NCBI GenBank assembly: GCA_032433595.1
Contig: JASWJB010000215.1
Location: forward strand, 1 to 64,000
Length of the DNA stretch: 64,000 nucleotides
Origin: Conoideocrella luteorostrata
Taxonomy: Eukaryota > Ascomycota > Sordariomycetes > Hypocreales > Clavicipitaceae
Direction: 5' to 3'
Below are positions 9,667 to 19,010 of the stretch, one piece after another. Positions within the stretch are counted from its first letter, which is position 1; each line of letters opens with the position of its first letter. The notes below the pieces were generated by a model, which saw only the letters and a list, made by a program, of their open reading frames with translations, ran no database searches and was not told the origin of the DNA. The position numbers and the translations under genes were made by a program.

Positions 9667-12564
9667 CTAATTTCTCGTTGCAATACGCCTTCTCTTCACG
9701 ACACTGGTTGCTGTATTGCCATCGCCCGCTAGTTCGTCCTCGTCCTCGGCAGTATCATCGGCAGGAGTAGTCACGCTGGCTTGGCGAGTGGCCGACGGTG
9801 GTGGTGCACCTCGTTCCTTCTCGGCACTTCGTAGGTCGCCAAGTAGTTTCTCTACTTCGACGAACATGCTTCGTGTGTTTTTGACTACGCCATTCTCGTC
9901 CACGTGGTATCCTACAATTTCTTCTTCCTCGTCCCGATTCCGCTTTAGGAATGCAGCACCAGGGCCACGGTTAGGATCGGGGTTATACATGATGGCGTTG
10001 CAGAACATGTGGACGAGTTCCCGCTCAAGTTGGGCTGAGTTGATGATGCCCTTTGGTGGGACAAGATCCTCCGACATGGGAAGCCAGACGCTTGCAGTGC
10101 CGGGATCGCCACCAGACAGACTGCTTGCTGCTTGAACGGCCGCCTTGTTGCCTTGTTTGATGGCGGCTCGGATGGATGTAATGTCCTGCGGCTGCAACAC
10201 GATTTGGCGATAACCTGGCGCGTCTCGCTCTCGGACACATGTTGCAAACATATTGGCGTCACGGTGGCTAGAGATTTGGTCCAGGGCTGATGATGATACT
10301 TTGGTGAAGCCACGAGTCCATAAAACTTGAGTTGAGGAATCAGACGACACAGATGGTGTGTCTTGTCGCTTTCGCTTAGCTGGTCTTGACGACACACTGC
10401 CAGGAGTTGCAATGTTCGTCCGGCCATGGACACTTTCATCCGCTGTGGTATCGCCAGTTTCTTCGATATTTCGTGGGGTGAGAACTTCATGCTTGATCTT
10501 AGTCGTCGAAACGGGATGATCCATGGAAAGCTCATCGGCTTGTGAAGCAATGGACTGACTCCTCCTCGTTCCGGCGACGGAAGGTGTGGTGCTGGCTCCC
10601 CGTCCCCTTTGTGCAGTGCGAGGGGGTCTGCCTCTGGGTCTTCGCGCGGCAGTGTCTATCTTAGCCACACCCCTTGAATCTCTTTTCGTTACGGACCTAG
10701 GTGTATCGGATAATATTGATGGCGCTCTTGGGGGAGGGCTGACTGGCTCATATGCCGGGCTCTCGGGTTCAGCAGCGATTGGTCGTGGAGTTGAAGGGGT
10801 CGAATGTGATGCCCATTTTGTGCCGAAGCCTCGTGTCAGGGCATTTGGTGTCGTAGTGCCTGGAGTCTGGGGAGCGGCAGTAACAGGGCTGATCTTTTTC
10901 GAGCTTGGCGTTAGAGCGTTTGCTGCCGCTGCCGCGGCCGCTTGTCTAATGATTTGTGTAGCTGACTTTGATGGCTGAGTCTTGAACGGTAAGGACTGTG
11001 GTTTGTCTTTCTGAGAAACCAGAGGAACTGGGGATGTCGTAGGATTTGGCCGCCCCTGGGCTGCTTGCTGGGCTGCTTGCGCCGGTGCCCATCTTTGAGG
11101 AGGCACAACAACAGGTGTATTGACGGCTTTTTGGGGTGTTTGCTTGGCCGCCGCAATCGGTCGCGGTGTAGTTTGGGGTTGCTGAGGCTGCTGAGGCTGC
11201 TGAAGCTGTATAGGTCGTCCAGGAAGAGCCACAGGTGTTGTGGAGATTGGCCGAGGTTGTTGCTGGCCTTGAGGAGGAGCAGCACCCGCAACTGGCCGTG
11301 GAGGGGCTGGTTGCAACGGAGTAGAGAGTTGACCGGCATTCTGAGGAGCCACAGGGACAGGCTTTCCAGGAATTAGTCGTGCATGGCCAGCGGCATTTGG
11401 CTTTTGAGCAGTATGCTGCGCTTGCTGGAATTGTTGTTGCGATTCCTTTGGAGGACCAGTCGCCGCATTCGCAGAACTGGCAGGCTGTGTCTGTCCCTGA
11501 GCGCTGATTGCCTGAGCTGCTGGCGGTTGATAGGGCTTCTCCCATTTCAAGCTTCCAACAGCAGCGCCCGCCGCTCCAGACGATAATGGTGGTGTCGGCG
11601 TAGCCTCCTTCGGCTTGCTGGCAATGGCAGGAGCGCTAGGACGAGGCGAGAGCGCTGGCTTCGAAGCTGGTGCTGGTGCTTGTAGTACTCTAGATCCCGG
11701 CTGAGGCATACCAGCTGGCGGTTGAAGACCCGATCCCGGCGCATTGGGAGGTTTTGGCGACGGAGACGGTCGCACAGGAGGAGTACCTGACGGCAAACGA
11801 CTCGGCGCGGCGACTGGTGTCTGCGTCGGAGGTGCTGATGGTGGTTTCGGCGGGTATACTGGCGTAGTAGTCGACGGACCTCTCCTTGTACCACCCGCTT
11901 GCGCCGCAGCTGGACTGGGACTTGTTGTTGGCGTCTGCCCAGCGACACTTGGCGCGAGACCGGGTCTACTACTACCATCTCGAGGCGCGAGGGCTGGAGT
12001 GCCATTTTGAATCGCCGCAGCCTTTGCTAAACGTTCCTTTTCGCTCCGTTCGAGTAGCGAAATATCCTTTTGTATTGAAGAAATCAATTGTTCATCCTCC
12101 CTTATTTGTGTAACGACTGTGTCCCGATATCTTGCGTAAAGTCGATCTAGCAAAGCAGGAACGTTCTCAATATGCTCATAGACATCTATTAGGGACGGCA
12201 ACGGCGGACTGTCCAATTTCCTCTTCCGTGACGCTGGAGATGTTGGCACATATGCTGAATTCGTTTGCGCGTCTGTTGTCGTGGCCGATGGGTTGGTCTT
12301 CGCAGCAGTCGCATTCGAATTCGCATTCGCATCTGCAAGCTCCGCTTCGCTCTTCGCTTCGTCCTGCAACAGCAACCAGAACAATTGCTGGAGCGCATCG
12401 GGCGCTAATCGCGCCGCATCAAACGACCTATCGCTCTTAACGAGCGCATTGCTCCTGAGAGACTCCGAAATGCGAGTAAATGCTTCCGTGTCAACCCCCT
12501 GTGTCAATAGCGACTGGAAAAGGAAGAGCGACTCGAGGGGCGTGTAGGTGGCCGGTTGATTCAT
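9667..12564 (-). CDS. bromodomain protein, probable Bdc1/BRD8-like NuA4 subunit, 965 aa
   Basis: A single uninterrupted frame from an ATG. The N-terminus (MNQPATYTPLESLFLFQSLL, then a Ser/Leu-rich segment to about residue 170, with a helix around DRLYARYRDTVVTQIRED) is the conserved leader of a fungal chromatin family. The middle (about 190-640) is low-complexity Pro, Gln, Ala, Thr and Ser. A basic AT-hook-like patch (RRPRGRPPRTAQRGRG) lies near 640. The C-terminal bromodomain covers about 760-900: helices around ISSHRDANMF, the YRQIVLQPQDITSIRAAI segment, and MYNPDPNRG with the acetyl-lysine-binding Asn, followed by acidic and basic tails. Bdc1/BRD8 proteins belong to the NuA4 histone acetyltransferase complex. 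That assignment is inference from domain order; the bromodomain itself is clear. Confidence 0.75.
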   Translation of the reverse strand: MNQPATYTPLESLFLFQSLLTQGVDTEAFTRISESLRSNALVKSDRSFDAARLAPDALQQLFWLLLQDEAKSEAELADANANSNATAAKTNPSATTTDAQTNSAYVPTSPASRKRKLDSPPLPSLIDVYEHIENVPALLDRLYARYRDTVVTQIREDEQLISSIQKDISLLERSEKERLAKAAAIQNGTPALAPRDGSSRPGLAPSVAGQTPTTSPSPAAAQAGGTRRGPSTTTPVYPPKPPSAPPTQTPVAAPSRLPSGTPPVRPSPSPKPPNAPGSGLQPPAGMPQPGSRVLQAPAPASKPALSPRPSAPAIASKPKEATPTPPLSSGAAGAAVGSLKWEKPYQPPAAQAISAQGQTQPASSANAATGPPKESQQQFQQAQHTAQKPNAAGHARLIPGKPVPVAPQNAGQLSTPLQPAPPRPVAGAAPPQGQQQPRPISTTPVALPGRPIQLQQPQQPQQPQTTPRPIAAAKQTPQKAVNTPVVVPPQRWAPAQAAQQAAQGRPNPTTSPVPLVSQKDKPQSLPFKTQPSKSATQIIRQAAAAAAANALTPSSKKISPVTAAPQTPGTTTPNALTRGFGTKWASHSTPSTPRPIAAEPESPAYEPVSPPPRAPSILSDTPRSVTKRDSRGVAKIDTAARRPRGRPPRTAQRGRGASTTPSVAGTRRSQSIASQADELSMDHPVSTTKIKHEVLTPRNIEETGDTTADESVHGRTNIATPGSVSSRPAKRKRQDTPSVSSDSSTQVLWTRGFTKVSSSALDQISSHRDANMFATCVRERDAPGYRQIVLQPQDITSIRAAIKQGNKAAVQAASSLSGGDPGTASVWLPMSEDLVPPKGIINSAQLERELVHMFCNAIMYNPDPNRGPGAAFLKRNRDEEEEIVGYHVDENGVVKNTRSMFVEVEKLLGDLRSAEKERGAPPPSATRQASVTTPADDTAEDEDELAGDGNTATSVVKRRRIATRN

Positions 12565-13478
12565 GCCCCACGGTCCACCTCTCCAGTAACCGAGGGGACC
12601 TTCACGCTTCGCAAGAAGATGAATCGGCGCCAGGATCTAATCGATTTGTCGCCCTCAAAAGTTAGTTGGCTAGTTCTCTGAAGATTCTCAGTGGCCCCTT
12701 ACGTCATACACAGGGAATTGGATCATGCAAAAACGCGTACCAGCAGCCTTTTCTAGCGACTAAAAGTCTTCAGATATTATTTCCCGGCGCTTTCATCGGA
12801 TTGTTGCGACTATTAAGGCCACTTTTCGACAGGCTTTGCGCTGCCTGGCCGTGGATGTTTTTTTTTCGTCCGCTATCGTCTGTCCAAAAGTCACGTGATT
12901 GGTGTCGACTGTGTGGTTTCTCAGCTACCAAGGATGTGTTTGCAAAAAAAGGATTCAAGTGGCGTGCAGTAGCAGAAAGCCTAGACAGCAACGCGCCAGA
13001 GTTAAGGCGGTCACGTGACCACCAGATCTCTCATACTCCTACATGATGGCAAGACAAGCCACATACAAGGTCTCTACTCCGTAGTTTATCGCAAACATAA
13101 TTGGAAAAAAATCTTTCTTACGTCACATTGGGTGGAGAAATTCGCATTGGTGATGACATTTGCAGACAAATAATGTGTCAAATCAATCTCCAAAGAGTAA
13201 TATTCTTCTCTCGCTGGGTTAAGCCTGTCCCGAGCGCATAAGATGCTAAAACCATATAACGCCAGTTCCCAGTGGTATCATATCACGAAAAGTGATGTTT
13301 AAAGCATTTCCTCTGCTTCGACCTGCAATCACAAGCTTCCCTGTGTTGTCTCCTCGTTAAAAAGATAATCTCCAAATAAACGCCAGTTCTTACGCCGCGT
13401 CGCAAGAGTGAGAATTTCCTCCCCCCACTCCGTAGCGATCAAATCCTTTACTAGTAACACATGAGATGAAATGAATGT
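12565..13478. other. intergenic, bromodomain gene promoter and WD40 gene 3' end
   Basis: No supported gene. It includes a palindrome-family half-site TCTACTCCGTAG near 13075. The part next to 12564 is the promoter of the bromodomain gene; the part near 13479 is the 3' UTR of the WD40 gene. Both genes lie on the minus strand. Confidence 0.5.
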
Positions 13479-16400
13479 TTATGGAGACGACGAGCTTGAT
13501 GTACCATCCGCACTGCGAGGCCGATCATCGCTTTGCATCTCCAAGTCCTGGTCCTTGGGAAGCTGGTTTGTGAGCCGCAACTTTTCATCCAACAATGTCA
13601 CCAATCTTTCCGAGTACTGATCTAACAGTCCGCTAAGAACTGTTTCGTTCATAGCTTTACTTCTTATTGCACGATCACCAAGTGCAGCCGCTGTTAGACG
13701 CAGTTCCTGGTCTAATTCAGTCAACACGTCAGCCGTTATAGGCTCCGCAGAAGAAAGTTTCTTTCTGTATGCCCGTAAGGTCCGGCACGCTTGCTCTGTT
13801 GCCATGTTCAATGAACCGAACGCGCGGAGATTTGAAGACGACGTCTTCCTCTTGGCGACGGCTGACAACGCCGGCATAGATGGCGTCCTAGTAACCCTCG
13901 ACTTCGGACTTGCCGGCGGACTATCACCTCTGTTAGGCTCGGATGGCCTTCTCCGGGAGGGCGTGTCTTCATTGATAGCACTGTCACTTGGACTTGCTGT
14001 TAAGTTTCCGATGGGGGTCCTGTTGGCCGCAGGGACGGTTCCAAGAGTAAGGCGAGATGTTCGCCGGCGCAAGGTTCGCGGCGGCGAGCGACGACCAGCT
14101 GGCGATGGAGAAGGCCGCTGAAATTCGGCCAGCTCAGCTCTGGAGAGCACCTTTCGCAGAGTTGGTCGGCCGCTGGCAGTGATCTCCTTTACCGGCGACG
14201 GATCCCTACTCATCGACCTCGGCGAGGGATCATTCAAATCAAGCGTCCAGACCATGATTGTTCCGTCCGAGCCAACGCTAACAACCTTTCTGCTGCCGTC
14301 ATCATCGTCGACGAAGGATACGCCATTGATTGCTTCTGTATGACCCCATTCTCTGTCTAAAAATGTTCCATTATTGGCGTCATACAATCGTATAGATTTG
14401 TCCGTGTTCGATGAGCCAAGCAGGAAATCCAGATCCTTGGATGGCCATTGGCCAACAAATAACGAGTCCAGAACGGCCGATTCCACCCCGCCTTCGTCCA
14501 TGCATTTGAAGCAGCAAATCTGCCGGCCAGTTACCAAGTCATACTGATAAATTGATCGGTCTAAAAGGGAAACATATACGGTCCTGTTGTCGGGGCCCAT
14601 GGCCATGGAAGTAGGAGATGCTTTCAAAGAAATAACCTTGGAAGGAATGGCAGCAATTATGTCCGGCTCTCCCTCACGAGAGACGACATCGTAAATTTGC
14701 AATGTGCGGTCAAGAGAGCATGTGAGAATCCTGTCTTCTGCTGGAATGAGAACCTGGACAACCTTGGCCGCAAACTCAAGGGTTTGGAAATGTTCAATCT
14801 TGCCGTTGGAGTCTCGATGAAATAATTGAGCGGTGCGGTCTCTTCCACAGCATGCCATGAGAAACTTGGAGTCTTCATCATAAATACTAATGCACAGACA
14901 ATGACCAGCATGCGCCTTGATATCCAGTAGACAGTCCTTGGAGTCTACATCAATGACCTTGATAACTCCTTGCCGATCCGCCGTAACCAACAGCTTCCCG
15001 CTCCTTGTTGTGCGCGCGCTAGTGAGCTGATTCGTCTCGGTGTGCTCGCTCTCAGGCTCCGCATGTTCGACGGGGACATCAAACGACAATTTTACCTGTC
15101 CATCCAAGTCCCAAAAGGTCACATTGCCTGAGGCTGACCACGTTATGAAAGCGGCGTTTGCCTTATTTGGTCGATACAATGAATGGATGCCCATAATAGG
15201 CTCTCCGTGTCCTGGAATAGGAATATGAGCCAATGCTTCTATTTGCTGCCCAGGCAAGTAGTCGGGATTCCAAACATCAATGGACTGCTTTGAATCAATG
15301 GTCACAAGTTTATCGGGCAGGAATCCAAGAGCGATAATGCCGGTGGAAGTTTGACTGGTCGTTAGAATACTGTTTGCACAGCCATCCATCACTCTCTCGG
15401 CGTCGAGTGTCGCAAATTGACCGTCTCTGCCCCCAACATATACGACATTGCCGCGAATAGTGATGGTTGTTACGCAAAATTCCAAATTTAAAACCCTCGT
15501 CAATCTCATCTGCCTGTCATCATCGTCAAGAATGCAAACATCGCCAGCTTCGGTACACAGAATGAGTCGTTTGCCATCCACAGCAGCGCAGCTAAAAGTT
15601 GCTTCTAACAAGTTGCCTAAAAGCATATTCCGGCCAGGCAGTGTCTTCTGTGCTGTTGGTGTGGAAGGTGTTGTATCACCCAAAAACTTGGGTTTCGTTG
15701 GGGATGTAGATGAACTGTCCTCTATCTTCCAAACCTTGACATGTCGCACGCCAAGCGTAATAAGATTGTTGTCCATCCAGACCATATCCCTGATATAGGA
15801 AGTACATCTGTTCTGCTGGAAGAGTTTTGCAGCTCCAGTACGAGGATCAACCTTCCAAACAAATAGATAGCCATCATTGGCGGTACCCAACGACGCAAGA
15901 TATCTAGAGTCTGCCGACCAAGCGACGGCTGTTACACCAAAGGCATGCTCGCTGATAGATACCAATGGCGTGTCCGAGGAAGCGTCCAAAAGACTAAAGA
16001 TTAAAACCCGAGGTGCATAGCCGGTCTCGCCCACTGCTAAATACCTGCCATCCGGGCTCAAAGCCAGACATGTAGCAGCTTTGATCCTCTCCCGACTCGT
16101 CCACGTTTTGGAGCCGCTGGGAGAGTCCGCCCATTCAACGGGGCTATAAGGGGAATCTCGATAGTTGGGAGCCACTCGATTTCGACTATCATTTGCTTTC
16201 GGTGTTGTTGCGATGGGAGTCGAAGGGGTGTTGTGAGAAGACGACACCGAATAAACAGGCACTGCTGTTGGACGGGCCCTGTAGAAACGCTGCGAGTAAA
16301 GATGATCTTCCACATCCACTACAACGACAGCTCCACCTGCAATGTAGGCAAAGGACGAGTTAACAGTGTCGAAGCCGGTCGGTGACCGACAAGTCGTACC

Positions 16401-16538
16401 CACGACTCTCCTCAAAGAGAGCCGCGATTCGTGCATAGGACGGCCACGCATTGGGGATCTCGACGGGCGGGATAGAAAAGGTGAGTTGGACGGGGTGAGC
16501 TTCAGCCTGTTGTGGGAGGGAGTAACAATCGCAGCCAT
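13479..16538 (-). CDS. large WD40-repeat protein, MABP1/WDR62-like, 1019 aa
   Basis: The start is chosen at the ATG giving MAAIVTPSHNRLKLTP; a frame extension to 16568 begins with GTG. The N-terminus is Ser/Pro/Arg-rich. WD40 units then run from about residue 60 to 760, with recognisable blades such as LALSPDGRYLAVGE, AVAWSADSRYLASLG, GHTEAINGVSFVDDDD and SVGSDGTIMVW. This amounts to two consecutive propellers, the arrangement of the MABP1/WDR62 family (MAP-kinase-binding scaffolds in animals; role in fungi little known). The C-terminal 250 residues are Ser/Pro/Arg-rich with S-P sites, and end in a predicted helix (TEQACRTLRAYRKKL and following). No enzyme motif is present. Cytoplasmic scaffold function is inferred from the family only. 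Confidence 0.8.
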   Translation of the reverse strand: MAAIVTPSHNRLKLTPSNSPFLSRPSRSPMRGRPMHESRLSLRRVVGTTCRSPTGFDTVNSSFAYIAGGAVVVVDVEDHLYSQRFYRARPTAVPVYSVSSSHNTPSTPIATTPKANDSRNRVAPNYRDSPYSPVEWADSPSGSKTWTSRERIKAATCLALSPDGRYLAVGETGYAPRVLIFSLLDASSDTPLVSISEHAFGVTAVAWSADSRYLASLGTANDGYLFVWKVDPRTGAAKLFQQNRCTSYIRDMVWMDNNLITLGVRHVKVWKIEDSSSTSPTKPKFLGDTTPSTPTAQKTLPGRNMLLGNLLEATFSCAAVDGKRLILCTEAGDVCILDDDDRQMRLTRVLNLEFCVTTITIRGNVVYVGGRDGQFATLDAERVMDGCANSILTTSQTSTGIIALGFLPDKLVTIDSKQSIDVWNPDYLPGQQIEALAHIPIPGHGEPIMGIHSLYRPNKANAAFITWSASGNVTFWDLDGQVKLSFDVPVEHAEPESEHTETNQLTSARTTRSGKLLVTADRQGVIKVIDVDSKDCLLDIKAHAGHCLCISIYDEDSKFLMACCGRDRTAQLFHRDSNGKIEHFQTLEFAAKVVQVLIPAEDRILTCSLDRTLQIYDVVSREGEPDIIAAIPSKVISLKASPTSMAMGPDNRTVYVSLLDRSIYQYDLVTGRQICCFKCMDEGGVESAVLDSLFVGQWPSKDLDFLLGSSNTDKSIRLYDANNGTFLDREWGHTEAINGVSFVDDDDGSRKVVSVGSDGTIMVWTLDLNDPSPRSMSRDPSPVKEITASGRPTLRKVLSRAELAEFQRPSPSPAGRRSPPRTLRRRTSRLTLGTVPAANRTPIGNLTASPSDSAINEDTPSRRRPSEPNRGDSPPASPKSRVTRTPSMPALSAVAKRKTSSSNLRAFGSLNMATEQACRTLRAYRKKLSSAEPITADVLTELDQELRLTAAALGDRAIRSKAMNETVLSGLLDQYSERLVTLLDEKLRLTNQLPKDQDLEMQSDDRPRSADGTSSSSSP

Positions 16539-19010
16539 GTCTTCGCCATTGACTCTTTTAAGAGTCACCCTCGCACGGTACTTTGCTACTGAAATCAGGA
16601 ACCAGGGATATCATGAATTGGTCTTGAATGCTGTCCGTCAAGCAAATCACTCAAGCAAAACAACCAAGAAAAACAAGACGAAGTCAAGGGAGCAGTGGGG
16701 CGCTTGGCGCCGGAGATGAAAAAAAAAAAAAAAGAAACCAAATAGTATATCTTATTCAAAGTAACTTGAAAATGTGGTGTGACTGGCTAGCCATCCAAGT
16801 CTTTTGCAGGGGAATCGTGGTTGTGTGTCGTGAATGAAGTAGAGGGGCGGCGGTGTAAGTCAATGTCTGGCTATCTTCAATGTGAGGCAGTCCAGGGCGG
16901 TAAGAGAGAGCGAGCGAGAGAAGGAGAAGGTCCTGCGTCAGTGGTGCCTTCCTATTAGCTCCTAAGTCGGTTGGGCGACGGCCAAGACCACTTCAACAAG
17001 ATACAACGACTGTAGGTGCCGCGACGGCAAAAGAAAAGAGAAAATAAAATGAATTGAATGAGAATCAGGCGATGATGGCCCTTCCATAGCGAAGCTGGGC
17101 AGATTATGCAAAACGTAGGAAGATGGGAAGGAAAAAAAATCAAGGTGAGCTACGTCGACGCGAGAGCGTGCGTGCGATTAAGCACCGCAGGGCCCGATTT
17201 GTTTTGGTCACGGCAGCCGGGCAGAGGGTCCATGCTGCTGGGCAGAGCTCCAGCACTCCTGCAAGTACTCCGTAGCCGGCAGCGGTTGGGAGCTAGTAGC
17301 TAGCAGCTATTCTAGTTAGCAGTCACCGCAGCCAACAGCCTCGCTTCTCCGTTGAGGATTCTCCAAATAGTGGAGCGTTGGACAAGGGTTTCCAAGACCA
17401 AGAGTATGGACACGGATGAACAAGAAACGTACTCAGCAAAAAGAGACATCAACGGAATCAGGGGCATGATAAGCAAATAAGCTGTCCCCAGCCACCAACT
17501 CAAGCCAGCCTTTCGTTTGGAGGATAACTACTCCGTAGATCACTGGCGTTATTGGTCGAATTGGACTACGGAGTACTATCTACTAGGTACTCCGTACAAT
17601 GCAACGGACCAGCCAGCAGTCGTTCGCGACACTAGACTTAGGGAGTGGGATGATCCGGCTAATCAACCCACACGCAGCCAGCAGCCTGCCAGCCTGGATT
17701 GCCTGGAAAGCTTTTGTGTGGTTGGACAGGGCTTCTGTGGCCCCTGTTGCCGGGCCACCGCGCCGAGATTGGAGATTTGAACAGGGGGCCTTGGCAAGTA
17801 ATCAACACTTGAGTTGCGGAGCAGGTACTTCGTTCTCCGCACAGAGCACTTTATTCCGCATGTATATTCCGTGCTATGAAGAAACAAATAAAACTGATTA
17901 TTCGGTCTAGACCATGTCTGCGTGCAAGGGAGCATTGAAGCATTGCTATTTTAGCTGTAGCAGATCTGACATGTAAGAGAGACTGTCACGGCTAGGATGC
18001 GTTTGTGGTACGGAGTACAATAATGAGGCTTATGAGGCAAGTGCGCGGCACAAGCTGTGATGGTGATATGAGCCTACAATCATGTTTCTTTTGACTCAAT
18101 CTCATTGCCTACGTACTCTGTACCGCTTCAGTGTTCAGTTGATGGCTCGTGACGTCCTTCGTATATACATATTTGTACGGAGCACGGAGTACATCTTCGT
18201 ACTCCATACTTACGAGAACCAAACACATTGTCGCGACAAATACAACACTGAACTCCCGCCACATGTCGCATCGTGTGTAGTAATCCTAAACAATCAATGT
18301 ATGGCTTGGTACTCCGTACCGAGTACGCAACAACTGCCTCGAAATTCATCCGTCTACCAAGAAGCAGGTAGAATTGTGTACCGTCAATACTCCGTACTGT
18401 ACGGAGTATGGAGTTCTCCGTAAAGGACAACCCCCGACCACCAGTAAAATGAGGATGCACAATCAAGGGTCCCCGGTTCATCACATTCTCGCCACCACTG
18501 ACCGCTTAGGGTATCATTGAGAGAATGGCAGGGCAAACTACGGAGTACGGAGTAGCTGACTAGGATTCGCGCCCGTAATCATCTCTTAAATTAGCTGTCA
18601 CCGTTTGCCACGCCTAACTACTCATCTTCTTGTGCGGAAATCGTCATCAAACGACGCGCCTGCTTGCCTGTTCAGTTGATTACGGCGAAGACAGCCTTGG
18701 CTCCTCGTATTGGTCGAACCAGGTCCTCATAGTTTTCTACACGATCAGAATATTCGTAACCTGCACGTGATACTCTGTGCGGAGTACAATCGATAAACAA
18801 AGTATTACAAACTATTCCGTACGGAGTACTCCGTAGATTCTTCATACAATGCATCTTACATCTTTGATAGGTGGTTTCTAGGCAAGATATCGGCATCGTA
18901 ATGTTAGGTATCCACAATGGAGTTGTATTGTCATTTGCATCATCATATATTCCCGCTATCCAAATATGTACTTGAGTATAAAATTCTTTTATAAACGCTC
19001 AACCGTTCAG
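16539..19010. other. 2.5 kb gene-free zone with palindrome cluster
   Basis: No convincing gene on either strand; all frames are short and unlike known proteins. The first 100 bases are the WD40 gene's leader. From about 17260 the DNA is crowded with TACTCCGTA/TACGGAGTA motifs (see the separate repeat entry). A poly(A) tract lies at 16719-16732. Confidence 0.55.
17262..18840. repeat. cluster of TACGGAGTACTCCGTA-family palindromes
   Basis: At least ten full or half copies occur in 1.6 kb: near 17267, 17527, 17565, 17588, 18006, 18175-18210, 18309, 18387-18409, 18540-18555 and 18820-18835. The copy at 18820-18835 is a perfect 16-nt palindrome. The copy at 18387-18409 is a perfect inverted repeat with 11-bp arms (ATACTCCGTAC / GTACGGAGTAT) around one T. 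The region has no coding capacity. The motif recurs singly elsewhere in the window. Confidence 0.8.

Noticed and set aside
10586..12010. Several long forward and reverse frames inside the bromodomain gene
   Set aside because: Shadows of a Pro/Gln/Ala-rich coding region in alternate frames; GC-rich codons keep other frames open.
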